Part shown: piece after piece, positions 11,448 through 21,358 of the stretch
How the letters are laid out: each line of letters starts with the position of its first letter
How positions within the stretch are numbered: the stretch's first letter is position 1
DNA from: Pseudomicrostroma phylloplanum
Taxonomy: Eukaryota > Basidiomycota > Exobasidiomycetes > Microstromatales
Reading direction: 5' to 3'
Assembly: GCA_039545275.1 (NCBI GenBank)
Contig: BCHS01000002.1
Location: 186,001 to 250,000 of the forward strand
Length of the DNA: 64,000 nucleotides
Notes under the pieces: model-generated
What the model was told of the DNA's origin: nothing
Seen by the model: only the letters and a program-made list of their open reading frames with translations
Database searches by the model: none
Made by a program: the position numbers and the translations under genes

Positions 11448-11873
11448 CTTGCTAGTAGATCACGTTAGCCTCGTGTCTGACTGTCCGTCTGTCTGTCTGT
11501 CTGTGTAGCCGGCGTAGGAAAGTCGAGGAGCGGGACACGGCCCAAATTTTGTCTCCGTCGGAACGGAAGCAGGCCAATTGCAATTGCAATCGCCGAGGGG
11601 GAATTTCGCTCCTTAGCCCCCGCCGGGCGTTACAAACGCAGGCAGAGAGGCAGGCTGCGCCCAAATCCCATTATCAATTCATATCTTGGCGAGTCATTTC
11701 ATCGGCAACCTCGTTCATCCCATACCCTTCGCTACTTCATCCCTCTCAACACATCGCGTCCGCGAGTCACCCTTCAACACCAGTATCAAGTCCCCTTCTC
11801 TCTCAACTACAAGTGCTCGAATTTGCCACCTCCCTCCTTTACTTTCACCTCTCGCAAGCGTCACATCCCCGCA
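11448..11873. promoter_or_regulatory. Divergent promoter region between BUD23 and DRE2
   Basis: This 426-bp gap serves two genes. It contains a TCTG/GTCT microsatellite at 11487-11504 and a partly palindromic CCAATTGCAATTGCAATCG block at 11574-11592. The block holds one CCAAT and two CAATTG hexamers. It is rich in pyrimidine on the + strand close to the DRE2 start. Confidence 0.5.
11487..11504. repeat. GTCT microsatellite
   Basis: The tetranucleotide GTCT is repeated about 4.5 times in the gap upstream of BUD23. It is a simple repeat with no other sign of function. Confidence 0.8.
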
Positions 11874-13118
11874 ATGAGTCCGGACGTGTCCAGCATGGCT
11901 GGCCCCCATCACCACCAGTCCAACGGCGTCGTCAGCGGCGAGGCATCCGACGATCGTGTCCTTGTCATTGGATCCATGGCTGCTGCCCAGAGCGGACAAT
12001 ACCAGCAGGCGGTGCAGGAGGCGGGTCAGGGTGGACAGAGGCAGGTTGAGATGCACATGGCGGATCGATTGAAGGAGGGAGGTGAGTAGGCCGACAGAGA
12101 AGCTGTAGCAGCTGTCTCCTTCTGTTCTGACACGCATCACTGCCTCGCTCCCTGTAGCTACTGTCCTGAGCCCTTCGACGTACCCGTACGCGATGGTCCT
12201 CCTCCCTGCCGCTGAGGCTCAGGACGCAGACCTGCTCTCTATCCTCTACACCAGTCTTCGTTCCCAAGGTCAGCTCCTCCTGGAGCTCGTCGGTCAGGCA
12301 GACGAAGCTTCCATCAAGCGCAGTCGAGGTGAGCTGATCGTCAGTGGCTTCTCCAGCGTTACCATCGAAGCTGGTGGAAAGCTCGTAGCCACGAAGCTCG
12401 AATCAGATGGAGGCAGCGGCAGTTCCAGTGGCGCTGCTTCGTCATCCTTCAGTCTCAGCAATGGTAATGGCGCTTCGGCCAGCGGCTCGACAGCGATGCC
12501 TCTTCGACGCAAGGTGCTCGGCAACGCACGCACACCGGGTACCAAGACGTCACTATGGGCTACAGCCCCTGCTCCTGCCCAGATCGATCCCGAGTCTCTC
12601 CTCAGCGAGGCAGACCGTCTGGTCCCGAAGGCAGCCCGTCGTGAGGACTGCGACCTTGAGTCTGCTCTAGCCGGAGGCAAGAAGAAGAAGGCCTGCAAGG
12701 GTTGCACTTGTGGTCTGCGCGAGCTCGAGGAAGAGGAGGAGACTGCGAGGATGAACGGTACCTCGATAGTCAAGCTGGACGAGAATGAGCAGGACTTGCC
12801 GGCAGGATCGAATGTGCCTGGTGCCAAGACGGAGGTGACGGAGACAGTCGTGGATGAGAACGGTGTTACGAGGGTGGTGAAGAGGGTGCAGGTGGATACA
12901 AAGGGCGCTACTAGCAGTTGTGGTAGTTGCTTCCTGGGAGACGCCTTCAGATGTAGCGGATGCCCCTACCTCGGGTGAGTAGCTCTTGGACGCATAAGCC
13001 GATGGACGATGGTGTGCTGACCCTTCGATCCTCCTACACAATTTTGCCCATCAGCATGCCCGCTTTCAAGCCAGGAGAGCAGGTTCTCATCCCCGACTCG
13101 ATGGACGACGATCTTTAG
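11874..13118 (+). CDS. DRE2: DRE2 (anamorsin/CIAPIN1), cytosolic Fe-S cluster assembly factor
   Basis: Dre2 accepts electrons from the diflavin reductase Tah18 for the early cytosolic iron-sulfur assembly pathway. Three exons: 11874-12081, 12158-12974 and 13055-13118, giving 362 residues. The N-terminal methyltransferase-like domain (DDRVLVIGSM, then a Ser/Gly-rich linker) is followed by two cysteine motifs. Motif A is CDLES... then ACKGCTCG, which binds the [2Fe-2S] cluster. Motif B is CGSCFLGDAFRCSGCPYLG, with twin CX2C pairs. The second intron splits the codon right after PYLG, and the last exon gives the conserved MPAFKPGEQVLI ending. The start could also be the in-frame ATG seven codons later. 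It is divergent from BUD23. Confidence 0.97.
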
Positions 13119-13310
13119 ATGAGTCTTTTTCAATCTTGAATGCTGCGATGCCCCTCTCGTCGCATCCTTCTTGGTGATCCCTTCACCTCTGTTCTCTTGC
13201 ACTCGTCGCCACCTTGTTCGTCTCTTGCTTGCTCGCTCGTCTTGTACAAATGGTATAGATTACTCCGGTATACCCCATCGCGGGACTCGCTCTGCACTGT
13301 CTCATCTATC

Positions 13311-14585
<1,275 letters not shown>

Positions 14586-17159
14586 ATGGACTCTCAATCG
14601 CCAGACACCTTCTTCTCTCTTGAGTCGTCACTGAAGGCCAGTCAGAGCGCGAAGCCCCTCCAGCCTCGCGATCTCAACAGCTCCAAGATGGCTACCCTCT
14701 CGAACATCAAGCCCTCTACCGCCTTTGACACGCCTCCGCCTTCCTCGCCCACATCTGCCTCTGAACGCGGTCGCGACATTAGAGCCTCATCGGTCACCGC
14801 GCCATACTCTTCTTCGCCCTTCCGCCCCGCAGCTGGTGATGTGTCTTCGCCTGCTCCAGGCTCATCGCCCATCAAGGCGCGCCAGTCTCGCGTCTCCTTT
14901 GGCTCGTCCCACGCGGCGGACAGGCTGGGCCACAGCGATCCTTACGCTGGCCTGGAGGAGCTGGCCCTGAGCGAGGGCGCCGAGGGAGATGTGTCCCACG
15001 TACTGTACGCGTCCTACACCCACGCCCTTATGCTTGGCAGGTGCAAGCCGACAGGCGAGACCCACGCGTCTAGCGCGGCGGCATCCCAAGAAGACGATAG
15101 CATTGCCCCAGCTCAGGGCGTAGGCGCTAAGCCGACACAACACGTAGCTCTTCCCAATTCGGCTCGTCACGTAAGCCGAAGACATGCGATCGTGGAATGG
15201 CTCCCCTTCTCGCCTCTGGTACGCGCAGCCGACGCCTCTACTGCTGCCAAGCGTCTGCCTTCTGGAGGATTCGTGGTCAGAATCTTGGGTCAGAATGGTC
15301 TCATTGTAGAGGGCAAGCGAAGGAGGGAAGGTCACGTTTTGCGCCTTCAGCCGGGCAAGACCATCATTGACTTCTTTGGCGTCAAGGCGCGCTTTGAAGT
15401 TCGTGAGGAAGCTCAGAAGCCACTCAGCCTCGTGGAGTCCCAGGCCACCAAGGAGCGGACCGCAACGTCGAAGAGAAAGGCCCGGGCTAGCATGCCTCAG
15501 AAGAATGGCAGCAGCCCTTCCAAGAATGATTTGCGAAGAGTTGCGTCCACTTCGGCTCTGCGAGCGGGTTCTCAAGAGGACGTGTCGCAGATGCTCTTCC
15601 CTGCTTCGGCCAAGTCCACCCCTCAACTCGTCAAGAAGTCCACCCTCGGCCGCGACTCACAGTACCCACTGTCACCGCCCTCGAGCAGCCCTCCCCCTCT
15701 CGATAGCTACGTGCCATCTCAGCCCCTTGACGTGCCAGACGATGCTAGCATTGAGTCTCACTCTGATGACGCAGAGGGCGAGGCGGACGATGATGATGGT
15801 GCAGAAGAGCCAATGTCACCTACACTGGGGCGAAGCCGATTTGCCCGGAATTTGCTAGGCTCTCGACAGCAGGTAGAGATCGAGTCTGAAGAGGAGCGAC
15901 CCAGCAAGATCACGAAGTTGACACCAGGAACCAATGGGCTTGCTGCTTCTCAGGGAGCCTTGGACGTGGTCTCAGACGCTGAGAGTGAACTCACACCCTC
16001 GCCATCGCCAAGTCGCTCTGCGACTCCCACTACCACTGCCAAAGACATGGGTCCCCCAACATCACTTCCAGCTCCCAGAGCGGCGCGACCCTTGGCTCTA
16101 ACGAACAGTCAAATTCGCATGCCCCCGCCCAAGCTGCCGGCCTCGGCCATGCTGAGTGGTACCGCTTCGAAAGACAGCAACGAGGGCCTGCGGACCGAAT
16201 TGCGCGAGCACGCCCGAAAGTGTGTGGCAGCCTTGGCACCTACCTATGACCTCGAGGGTCTTCTCGCCGGCGCCATCGTCTTCCACCGCACCGCAACGAT
16301 CAGCGCGAGTGAAGCCGTACGCAGTGTCCTGTCTTGCACGCAAGGTCTCATGAGGGGCGAGGTGGGCAGTCTGGCTCCCAACCCAGCCTGCATCTCTCCC
16401 TCTCAGCAGCTCGAGCACGGCAAGATCGTGCCTGGCTGGGGAGGCGAGGACTTGCTCGTCGGCAGGGCCGGCCTATCGACGAATGCAGCCGCTGACCGCT
16501 GGTCCTCCATCGCCCGACGCGCCTGGACCGAGCAGCTGGAGACGGTGCTGCAGTCGAAGCGCATGTTTGGGCAGATCCAGCGAGCGGGTAAAGACGCCAG
16601 CGGGAACAGCCTGGAGCACTGGTATTACTACGACAAGGAAGGAGACGACGATGCGGAGCGAGCGGCGAACCTGGGCGCATTGGCAAAGCCCATTCGCGGA
16701 GCACTCAAGACGCACAAGCCCATCTTCTGGAAGAAGTCGGCCTACCCCCGCTCAGCCGAGGAGGAGGGTAGCTCTTCCAACAACAACGGCAGCAATGGTC
16801 TAGCCGCTGCAGCATCCGCCTCCACCCAGGGCGCAAGGGGCACAGTCGTCTACAAGGACGGCCCCATGACCGAATCTCAAATCGGCCCCGCCCTCGCTCC
16901 CGTCCCCTCAGCCGCAAGCATCCACCTCAAGCGCGAGTCCTCGACCACTCCCTCTTCCTCTTCCGGCAACACCGGCACCAGCGGGGCTGCTGGGCTCCTC
17001 ACAGGCAGAAAGGGAGAGAAGATCTTGAAGATTGATGAGAATCGGATTTGGGAAGAGACGCAGCCTGAGGAGAGGGAGAAGACGTGGGACCCGATTGGGG
17101 ATATGGATTGGGAGGGGGCTGCTTCGAGTGGTGCCGCGGGTAAGAGGAAGAGGAGGTAA
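14586..17159 (+). CDS. FHA-domain protein, Tos4/Plm2-like
   Basis: A single exon encodes 857 residues. An FHA domain lies at about residues 140-280: SARHVSRRHAIVEWLPF carries the Ser-Arg-His phosphopeptide-binding core and FVVRILGQNGLIVEGKRR the following strands. The middle 250 residues are Ser/Pro/Asp-rich and disordered. The C-terminal part has a second conserved block: a helix (YDLEGLLAGAIVFHRTATISASEAV) near residue 555, and GQIQRAGKDASGNSLEHWYYY with a KTHKPIFWKK ending near residues 660-715. This combination recalls fungal G1/S and checkpoint-linked FHA proteins of the Tos4/Plm2 type, which bind chromatin. The FHA call is firm; the ortholog assignment is inference. The start was placed at MDSQSPDTFFSLESSL; the open frame upstream looks non-coding. 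Confidence 0.75.
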   Translation: MDSQSPDTFFSLESSLKASQSAKPLQPRDLNSSKMATLSNIKPSTAFDTPPPSSPTSASERGRDIRASSVTAPYSSSPFRPAAGDVSSPAPGSSPIKARQSRVSFGSSHAADRLGHSDPYAGLEELALSEGAEGDVSHVLYASYTHALMLGRCKPTGETHASSAAASQEDDSIAPAQGVGAKPTQHVALPNSARHVSRRHAIVEWLPFSPLVRAADASTAAKRLPSGGFVVRILGQNGLIVEGKRRREGHVLRLQPGKTIIDFFGVKARFEVREEAQKPLSLVESQATKERTATSKRKARASMPQKNGSSPSKNDLRRVASTSALRAGSQEDVSQMLFPASAKSTPQLVKKSTLGRDSQYPLSPPSSSPPPLDSYVPSQPLDVPDDASIESHSDDAEGEADDDDGAEEPMSPTLGRSRFARNLLGSRQQVEIESEEERPSKITKLTPGTNGLAASQGALDVVSDAESELTPSPSPSRSATPTTTAKDMGPPTSLPAPRAARPLALTNSQIRMPPPKLPASAMLSGTASKDSNEGLRTELREHARKCVAALAPTYDLEGLLAGAIVFHRTATISASEAVRSVLSCTQGLMRGEVGSLAPNPACISPSQQLEHGKIVPGWGGEDLLVGRAGLSTNAAADRWSSIARRAWTEQLETVLQSKRMFGQIQRAGKDASGNSLEHWYYYDKEGDDDAERAANLGALAKPIRGALKTHKPIFWKKSAYPRSAEEEGSSSNNNGSNGLAAAASASTQGARGTVVYKDGPMTESQIGPALAPVPSAASIHLKRESSTTPSSSSGNTGTSGAAGLLTGRKGEKILKIDENRIWEETQPEEREKTWDPIGDMDWEGAASSGAAGKRKRR

Positions 17160-17268
17160 GGAAGGGAAAGTCTTCGGAAGGCAGGGGTGGGGGAACTTGG
17201 GGGGAAAGTGCACGTCGTTGTGCTGAGCTGCTACCGTCTCCATGCCGCATTGTCGCTCGCAAATCACT

Positions 17269-17286
17269 CAGTCAGTCAGTCAGTCA
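17269..17286. repeat. CAGT microsatellite
   Basis: About 4.5 copies of CAGT lie in the short convergent gap (17160-17364) between the FHA gene and the hydrolase gene. Confidence 0.8.
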
Positions 17287-17364
17287 AAGAGAAGAAGATC
17301 AAGCATCTATTACCTTCCGAGGTTCTGCAATAGAGCCTCTATCCATATTCTAGTCTGGTCTAGT

Positions 17365-18759
17365 CTACAAACGCGCCTTGTCCTTTTCCCTACCCTGCCC
17401 ATGCTCCTGCTCCCGCTCCTCCCTCTCCCTCTGCCGCTGCTGTTTCAAAGCCTGCTCCCACCCCCTGCGCAGCTCCCCACGATTGCGCTCATCCGCAACA
17501 GTCCAGACGCGGTGCTCCCTACCCGGCGCGGCCTCGGGAACGGTTCCATGGAGGATATACTCGAGATAGAGGGGGAAGATCGTCTCCTCTCTGGTCAACG
17601 GCGAGGACAGAGAGGAGGGAGGGACAGGTGAGGGCGAAGACGAAGACGAAGACGAGGATGAGGCTGCTGCGTTATCGGTCTCGGTGGGCTCGTACGCCTC
17701 TGTCGCCGGACCGCCTGGCCGTTCCTCCGCCCCCGTCTGCGCCTCTGTCTCCGTCTCCGACGCCTGTGCCGCCCCACCGTCCTTCCTGGTGGGGATAAAA
17801 GAGGTGACATGTCCCATTGCGGGCCACGGCGGCGAGCACTTGGGCGGGTCGATCCACAGCGAGTGGAAATTCCTCATCTTGTGCGAAAAGAGCGACAGGT
17901 GGTTGGTCTGCATGAGCTGATTGATCGTCGCATCGTCCTCGAATCCCACATAGAGGTATTTGTCCAGCCTCTCCCCCAGGGCACGAGCAATGCTCTCGTC
18001 TTCGACGCCCTGGAGGGAGAAGAGCGGGTGGTAGAACCACTTGAGCCAGTCTACCCCTGCGCCGTAGGGGAGGTCATAGCCGAGTCCGAGGGAGGAGGAG
18101 CGGAAGACGCCTTCGGTCTCCAGGGGCGTCTTGATCATTTGATCAAAGACGAACTTGGCCTCTTCAGGGCTGTTGTTGTTCTCCCAGTAGGCGTTCCCGC
18201 CACAGACGTTCAAGATCCGCACAGGTGGAGCAGGAGTGGCTGTTGATGCTACTGCGTCGTTGGATGGGAAGAGGGTGTGCACCTCGAGTAAGGTGGACAG
18301 GTGCGCTCCAAGTGAGTTGCCCAGCAGCGTGAGGGGCAGTCCAGGCCACGTCTGTCTCGCAAAACGCACTACGGCGGCCAGATCCTGCCTGCACCAATGG
18401 CTCATCAGGCCCCAATCCGCCTTGCACTCTAGAAGGGCCTCGTGGAAAGCATCGTCGAATTCCTCTGTGCCGGGCGTCACGCTCTGCAGCTTCTTAAGGC
18501 GCTCGGGCGGAAAGCTCTGACCGGAGTAGCGGTAGTCAAACGTGCAGACGGCGACGCCTTTTGTGCTGAGATGCTTGGCGAAGGACCGGTAGAATTGAGC
18601 TGCTACACCTGTAGCATTGACGATGATGCAGACGGCTTTGACATCCGAAGAAGAGGAGGAAGAAGAGGAGGAAGAGGAAGAAGGAGCAGGGTCGAAGCGA
18701 TGTACGGAGAGGGGGAAGCCGTCCAGGGCTGGAAGTCTAAAGCGGGTATCGGAGGCCAT
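17365..18759 (-). CDS. Alpha/beta hydrolase (serine aminopeptidase S33-like)
   Basis: A single exon encodes 464 residues beginning MASDTRFRLPALDGFPLSVHRF. The order of an alpha/beta hydrolase is clear: a first strand pair, then KAVCIIVNATGVAAQFYRSFA with the oxyanion turn, GVAVCTFDYRYSGQS, and the nucleophile elbow LLGNSLGAHLST with Ser near residue 143. A lid-like region follows (SPEEAKFVFDQM). A candidate acid and the late histidine (PAMGHVTSF) come after it. Between about residues 20-35 there is a serine run encoded by TCT/TCC/TCA codons, and another near residue 395. The C-terminus is a charged Glu/Arg/Gln helix. No signal peptide is seen. Substrate unknown; an esterase, lipase or acyltransferase role is possible. 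Confidence 0.75.
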   Translation of the reverse strand: MASDTRFRLPALDGFPLSVHRFDPAPSSSSSSSSSSSSDVKAVCIIVNATGVAAQFYRSFAKHLSTKGVAVCTFDYRYSGQSFPPERLKKLQSVTPGTEEFDDAFHEALLECKADWGLMSHWCRQDLAAVVRFARQTWPGLPLTLLGNSLGAHLSTLLEVHTLFPSNDAVASTATPAPPVRILNVCGGNAYWENNNSPEEAKFVFDQMIKTPLETEGVFRSSSLGLGYDLPYGAGVDWLKWFYHPLFSLQGVEDESIARALGERLDKYLYVGFEDDATINQLMQTNHLSLFSHKMRNFHSLWIDPPKCSPPWPAMGHVTSFIPTRKDGGAAQASETETEAQTGAEERPGGPATEAYEPTETDNAAASSSSSSSSSPSPVPPSSLSSPLTREETIFPLYLEYILHGTVPEAAPGREHRVWTVADERNRGELRRGWEQALKQQRQREREEREQEHGQGREKDKARL

Positions 18760-19134
18760 GCTTCTAGGTATCACTTGAGGGAAATAGATTATACTGGTAT
18801 CGAGGACATGACGAAGAGAGGAGGTATCACAAGGAGGAGAGGCGACAGGGAAGTTAATGCATCGAACAACTCGTGAGCCTTGCCTTTCCCCGCCTTTCTG
18901 CGTTGCTCGCTTGCCCGGCAATCACACGGAAAGAGGGGCTCTTTGCCGGATCTCGACTCCGCCTGAGCCCGTCATCGGAACGGAGCGCAAAATGTCCTCC
19001 ACCACTCACTCCGTCTTGCGCTTCCCGACAAGACGAAGCACTCGACTGCGAGGAAGCTCACTGCACACCCACTGAACAGCTGCTTTCCTCCACGACCCCC
19101 CTCCTTGTCATCTCACTCACTCTCAAGATCAGGC
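18760..19134. promoter_or_regulatory. Divergent promoter region between the hydrolase and prefoldin subunit 2
   Basis: The gap is 375 bp. I see no recognisable element beyond a pyrimidine-rich stretch before the prefoldin start. Confidence 0.4.
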
Positions 19135-19702
19135 ATGACCTCAGTCCAAAAGACAGCGAGTGGTGCCGGCCCTTCTTCTGGTCGCAACCCGGCCGCGCTA
19201 GCTCAAGAGTACCAGAGCAGACGACAGGAGCTGCAAGGTCTTGCGCAGAAGATGGGCGAGCTAGAGGCGGATGCTGATGAGCACTTGTGAGTTAGTCGCA
19301 AGGCGAGCGTCTAGAGTCTAGCACCCAATGTTTGTCCTGACAAGATGATCTTCTTCTCCTTTGGCTTGGTTTTCAGGCTGGTGATCAAGACGTTGAAGGA
19401 GACGGATCAGGAGCGCAAGTGCTTCCGGTTGGTGGGGGGAGTGCTGCTAGAGAAGACGGTCAAGGATGTGGTGCCGACGCTGGAGACGAGTGTGCAAGGG
19501 GTGAGTGGCTGTGTGAATGCGTGTATCCTACTCCTTCGCAGCAATCGTGGATTGCACGACTGACGATCTTTTGATGCCTCTGCCCTCCCTCCCTCCCCTT
19601 CTTCGCAATCAGCTGAAGCAAGTGATGGATACATTGATGAAGCAGTACAAGCAAAGGGAGGAGGAGCTCGTTGCTTTCCAAAAGGAGCATGGCGCTTCGT
19701 GA
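19135..19702 (+). CDS. GIM4: Prefoldin subunit 2 (beta-type)
   Basis: Prefoldin is a hexameric jellyfish-shaped chaperone that hands unfolded actin and tubulin to the CCT chaperonin in the cytosol. Three exons: 19135-19286, 19377-19500 and 19613-19702, giving 121 residues, the normal size. The helix-hairpin-helix of a beta-type subunit is complete: EYQSRRQELQGLAQKMGELE, then LVIKTLKETDQERKCFRLVGG, VLLEKTVKDVVPTLE and a C-terminal coiled-coil helix ending EEELVAFQKEHGAS. Intron phases 2 and 0 join cleanly. The ATG at 19135 is the only one that precedes the first helix. Confidence 0.95.
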
Positions 19703-19894
19703 GCAGACTGATGAACAGCCCCGCGTCGTCAATGGGATACCAGATACATTCATACATCTCCGAGGTCACTGGTCAGGCGTACGCGTGCGCGTGTGTTCTA
19801 TTGGGTGAGGTATACAAGGGGAGGATAACAGAGTAGAAAAGAGGAAAGCGCAATGATACGGGGGACGCTGGTGGGAGTGGTCCTCAGGAAGACC

Positions 19895-21136
19895 TCACGA
19901 TCCCTGCTCTGCTGTCTGGAGCTTGGCGATCGGTACCCCTTCCTTTTCTCGAGAGGCCCAGCCCTGTTGGTCATCAAGTCAGAAAAGAGTCGCAACATTT
20001 GTCAGTCGGCCAGAACTCTGGCGCAGTTTAGCACTGCTCCCCCACTCTAAATCTCTCACTCACCATCCAACTCTCATCATAGATTGCCGTCTGGATCCCT
20101 AGGGTCCGCATCGCCAACCAGATGACCGCGGCAGTCATCCCACTTCCACAAGTGGCCGTCACTGCCGCCGTGCCCGCACTGCTTGCTTGTCTCACTTTCT
20201 CAAAGTCCAGCACTGGGGAGCCACCCTGTGTACTAGAGGAGCGACCATGAGAATCGGTCGTCTCGGAGGAAAAAGTGCGATAGAGGGCGATCTGGTCCTT
20301 GAGGGTCGTGTACGGCTTGCCTGTGCTTTTGGACGTGTGGGTGTCCAGGAGAGTTGGGAAGGGGAGGGAGAGAGAGGAAGGTATGTGCCCTGAGGATAGA
20401 CCAGCACGAGGCTCGGGGTCGGTACCGTTGAATCTGTGAAGGAGGCACGCAGTCAGCCTTTCAACCGCCCAGTAGTAGTCGCAACCCCCACTCTCTCTTT
20501 TCCGACTCACCTGCCCCTGCTACGTGCGTCTAGCACTACCTCCCCGCGTCCCCCCATCCGAGCATTCGCAACCATCTCGTCGAAATCCCTGACCCATCCA
20601 TCCTTAAGCTTGGGCTCAGGGTACTCCGCTGCCACTACCTCGTCTTCCACCTTGCCCTCTTGCGTCTCGCCTCCTTCGTCGAGCCATGCAGGCAGCCCGC
20701 CATTGAGGACCGAGACGTTCTTGTGTCCGAAAGCCAGGAAGGTGAAGGCTGTTCTCGGGCTGGAGAAGAGCCCATGTGTATCGTAACAGACGACGTGGCT
20801 GGCAGGCGAGATACCCCTCTGTGCCGCCGCCTTTGCAAATGTTCCCGGGCTGGGCATCATGTGAGGTAGATTTCGCACCTCTTCCCCCTTTGTCGACACT
20901 TCTTCCACGTCCCACCACTTTGCACCTGGGATCCTGAAGGAGAGATACTCCTTGTATGCGTCTCGGGGAGGGTTAGCATTGGGCATGTGCCAGGAGCAGT
21001 CGAGGAGTAGGGGCGGGGNGGGNGAGGACATGAGCTGCTTCAAGGAGGCGGCAGTGAGGATTAGGGGAGGGGAGCGGGCTAGTGAGGCGCTGGCTGTTGT
21101 TGATGCAGACCGCAGAGCCATGGTTGCGGTCAGCAT
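19895..21136 (-). CDS. TUM1: Two-domain sulfurtransferase (3-mercaptopyruvate/thiosulfate sulfurtransferase)
   Basis: Three exons: 21136-20511, 20433-20064 and 19963-19895, giving 354 residues. It has an N-terminal inactive rhodanese domain (LLLDCSWHMPNANP, RIPGAKWWDVEEVS, VVCYDTHGLFSSPRTAFTFLAFGHKNVSVLNGG) and a C-terminal active domain (VVLDARSRGRFNGTDPEPR, SGHIPSSLSLPF). The active loop is TCGSGMTAAV; a CGSG loop favours mercaptopyruvate over thiosulfate as donor. In yeast Tum1 feeds sulfur to tRNA thiolation and molybdenum cofactor pathways. The N-terminus (MALRSASTTASASLARSP) looks like a mitochondrial presequence. The last exon was found by its acceptor at 19964 and adds GWASREKEGVPIAK. 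Two N bases at 21019 and 21023 leave two residues undefined. Confidence 0.92.
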
Positions 21137-21358
21137 GGCGGGCAGTGGTGATGGGAAGAAGGAGTGACGATGGTAGTCTTGGTAGGTGGTGATTCTGATT
21201 AGTCGGCATGGCATGAGCCGGTCGGTGGCTTGTGCGGGTGTTGCGTGTGCGGGCCTTTGTTTCCGCTCGCAGCCGAGTCGATGTGTGTTCCTTCTTGCTT
21301 CGCCTCCCTGCCGTACCATCTCACCACGCCATACTCACATACTGCAGCAGCTTCATTC

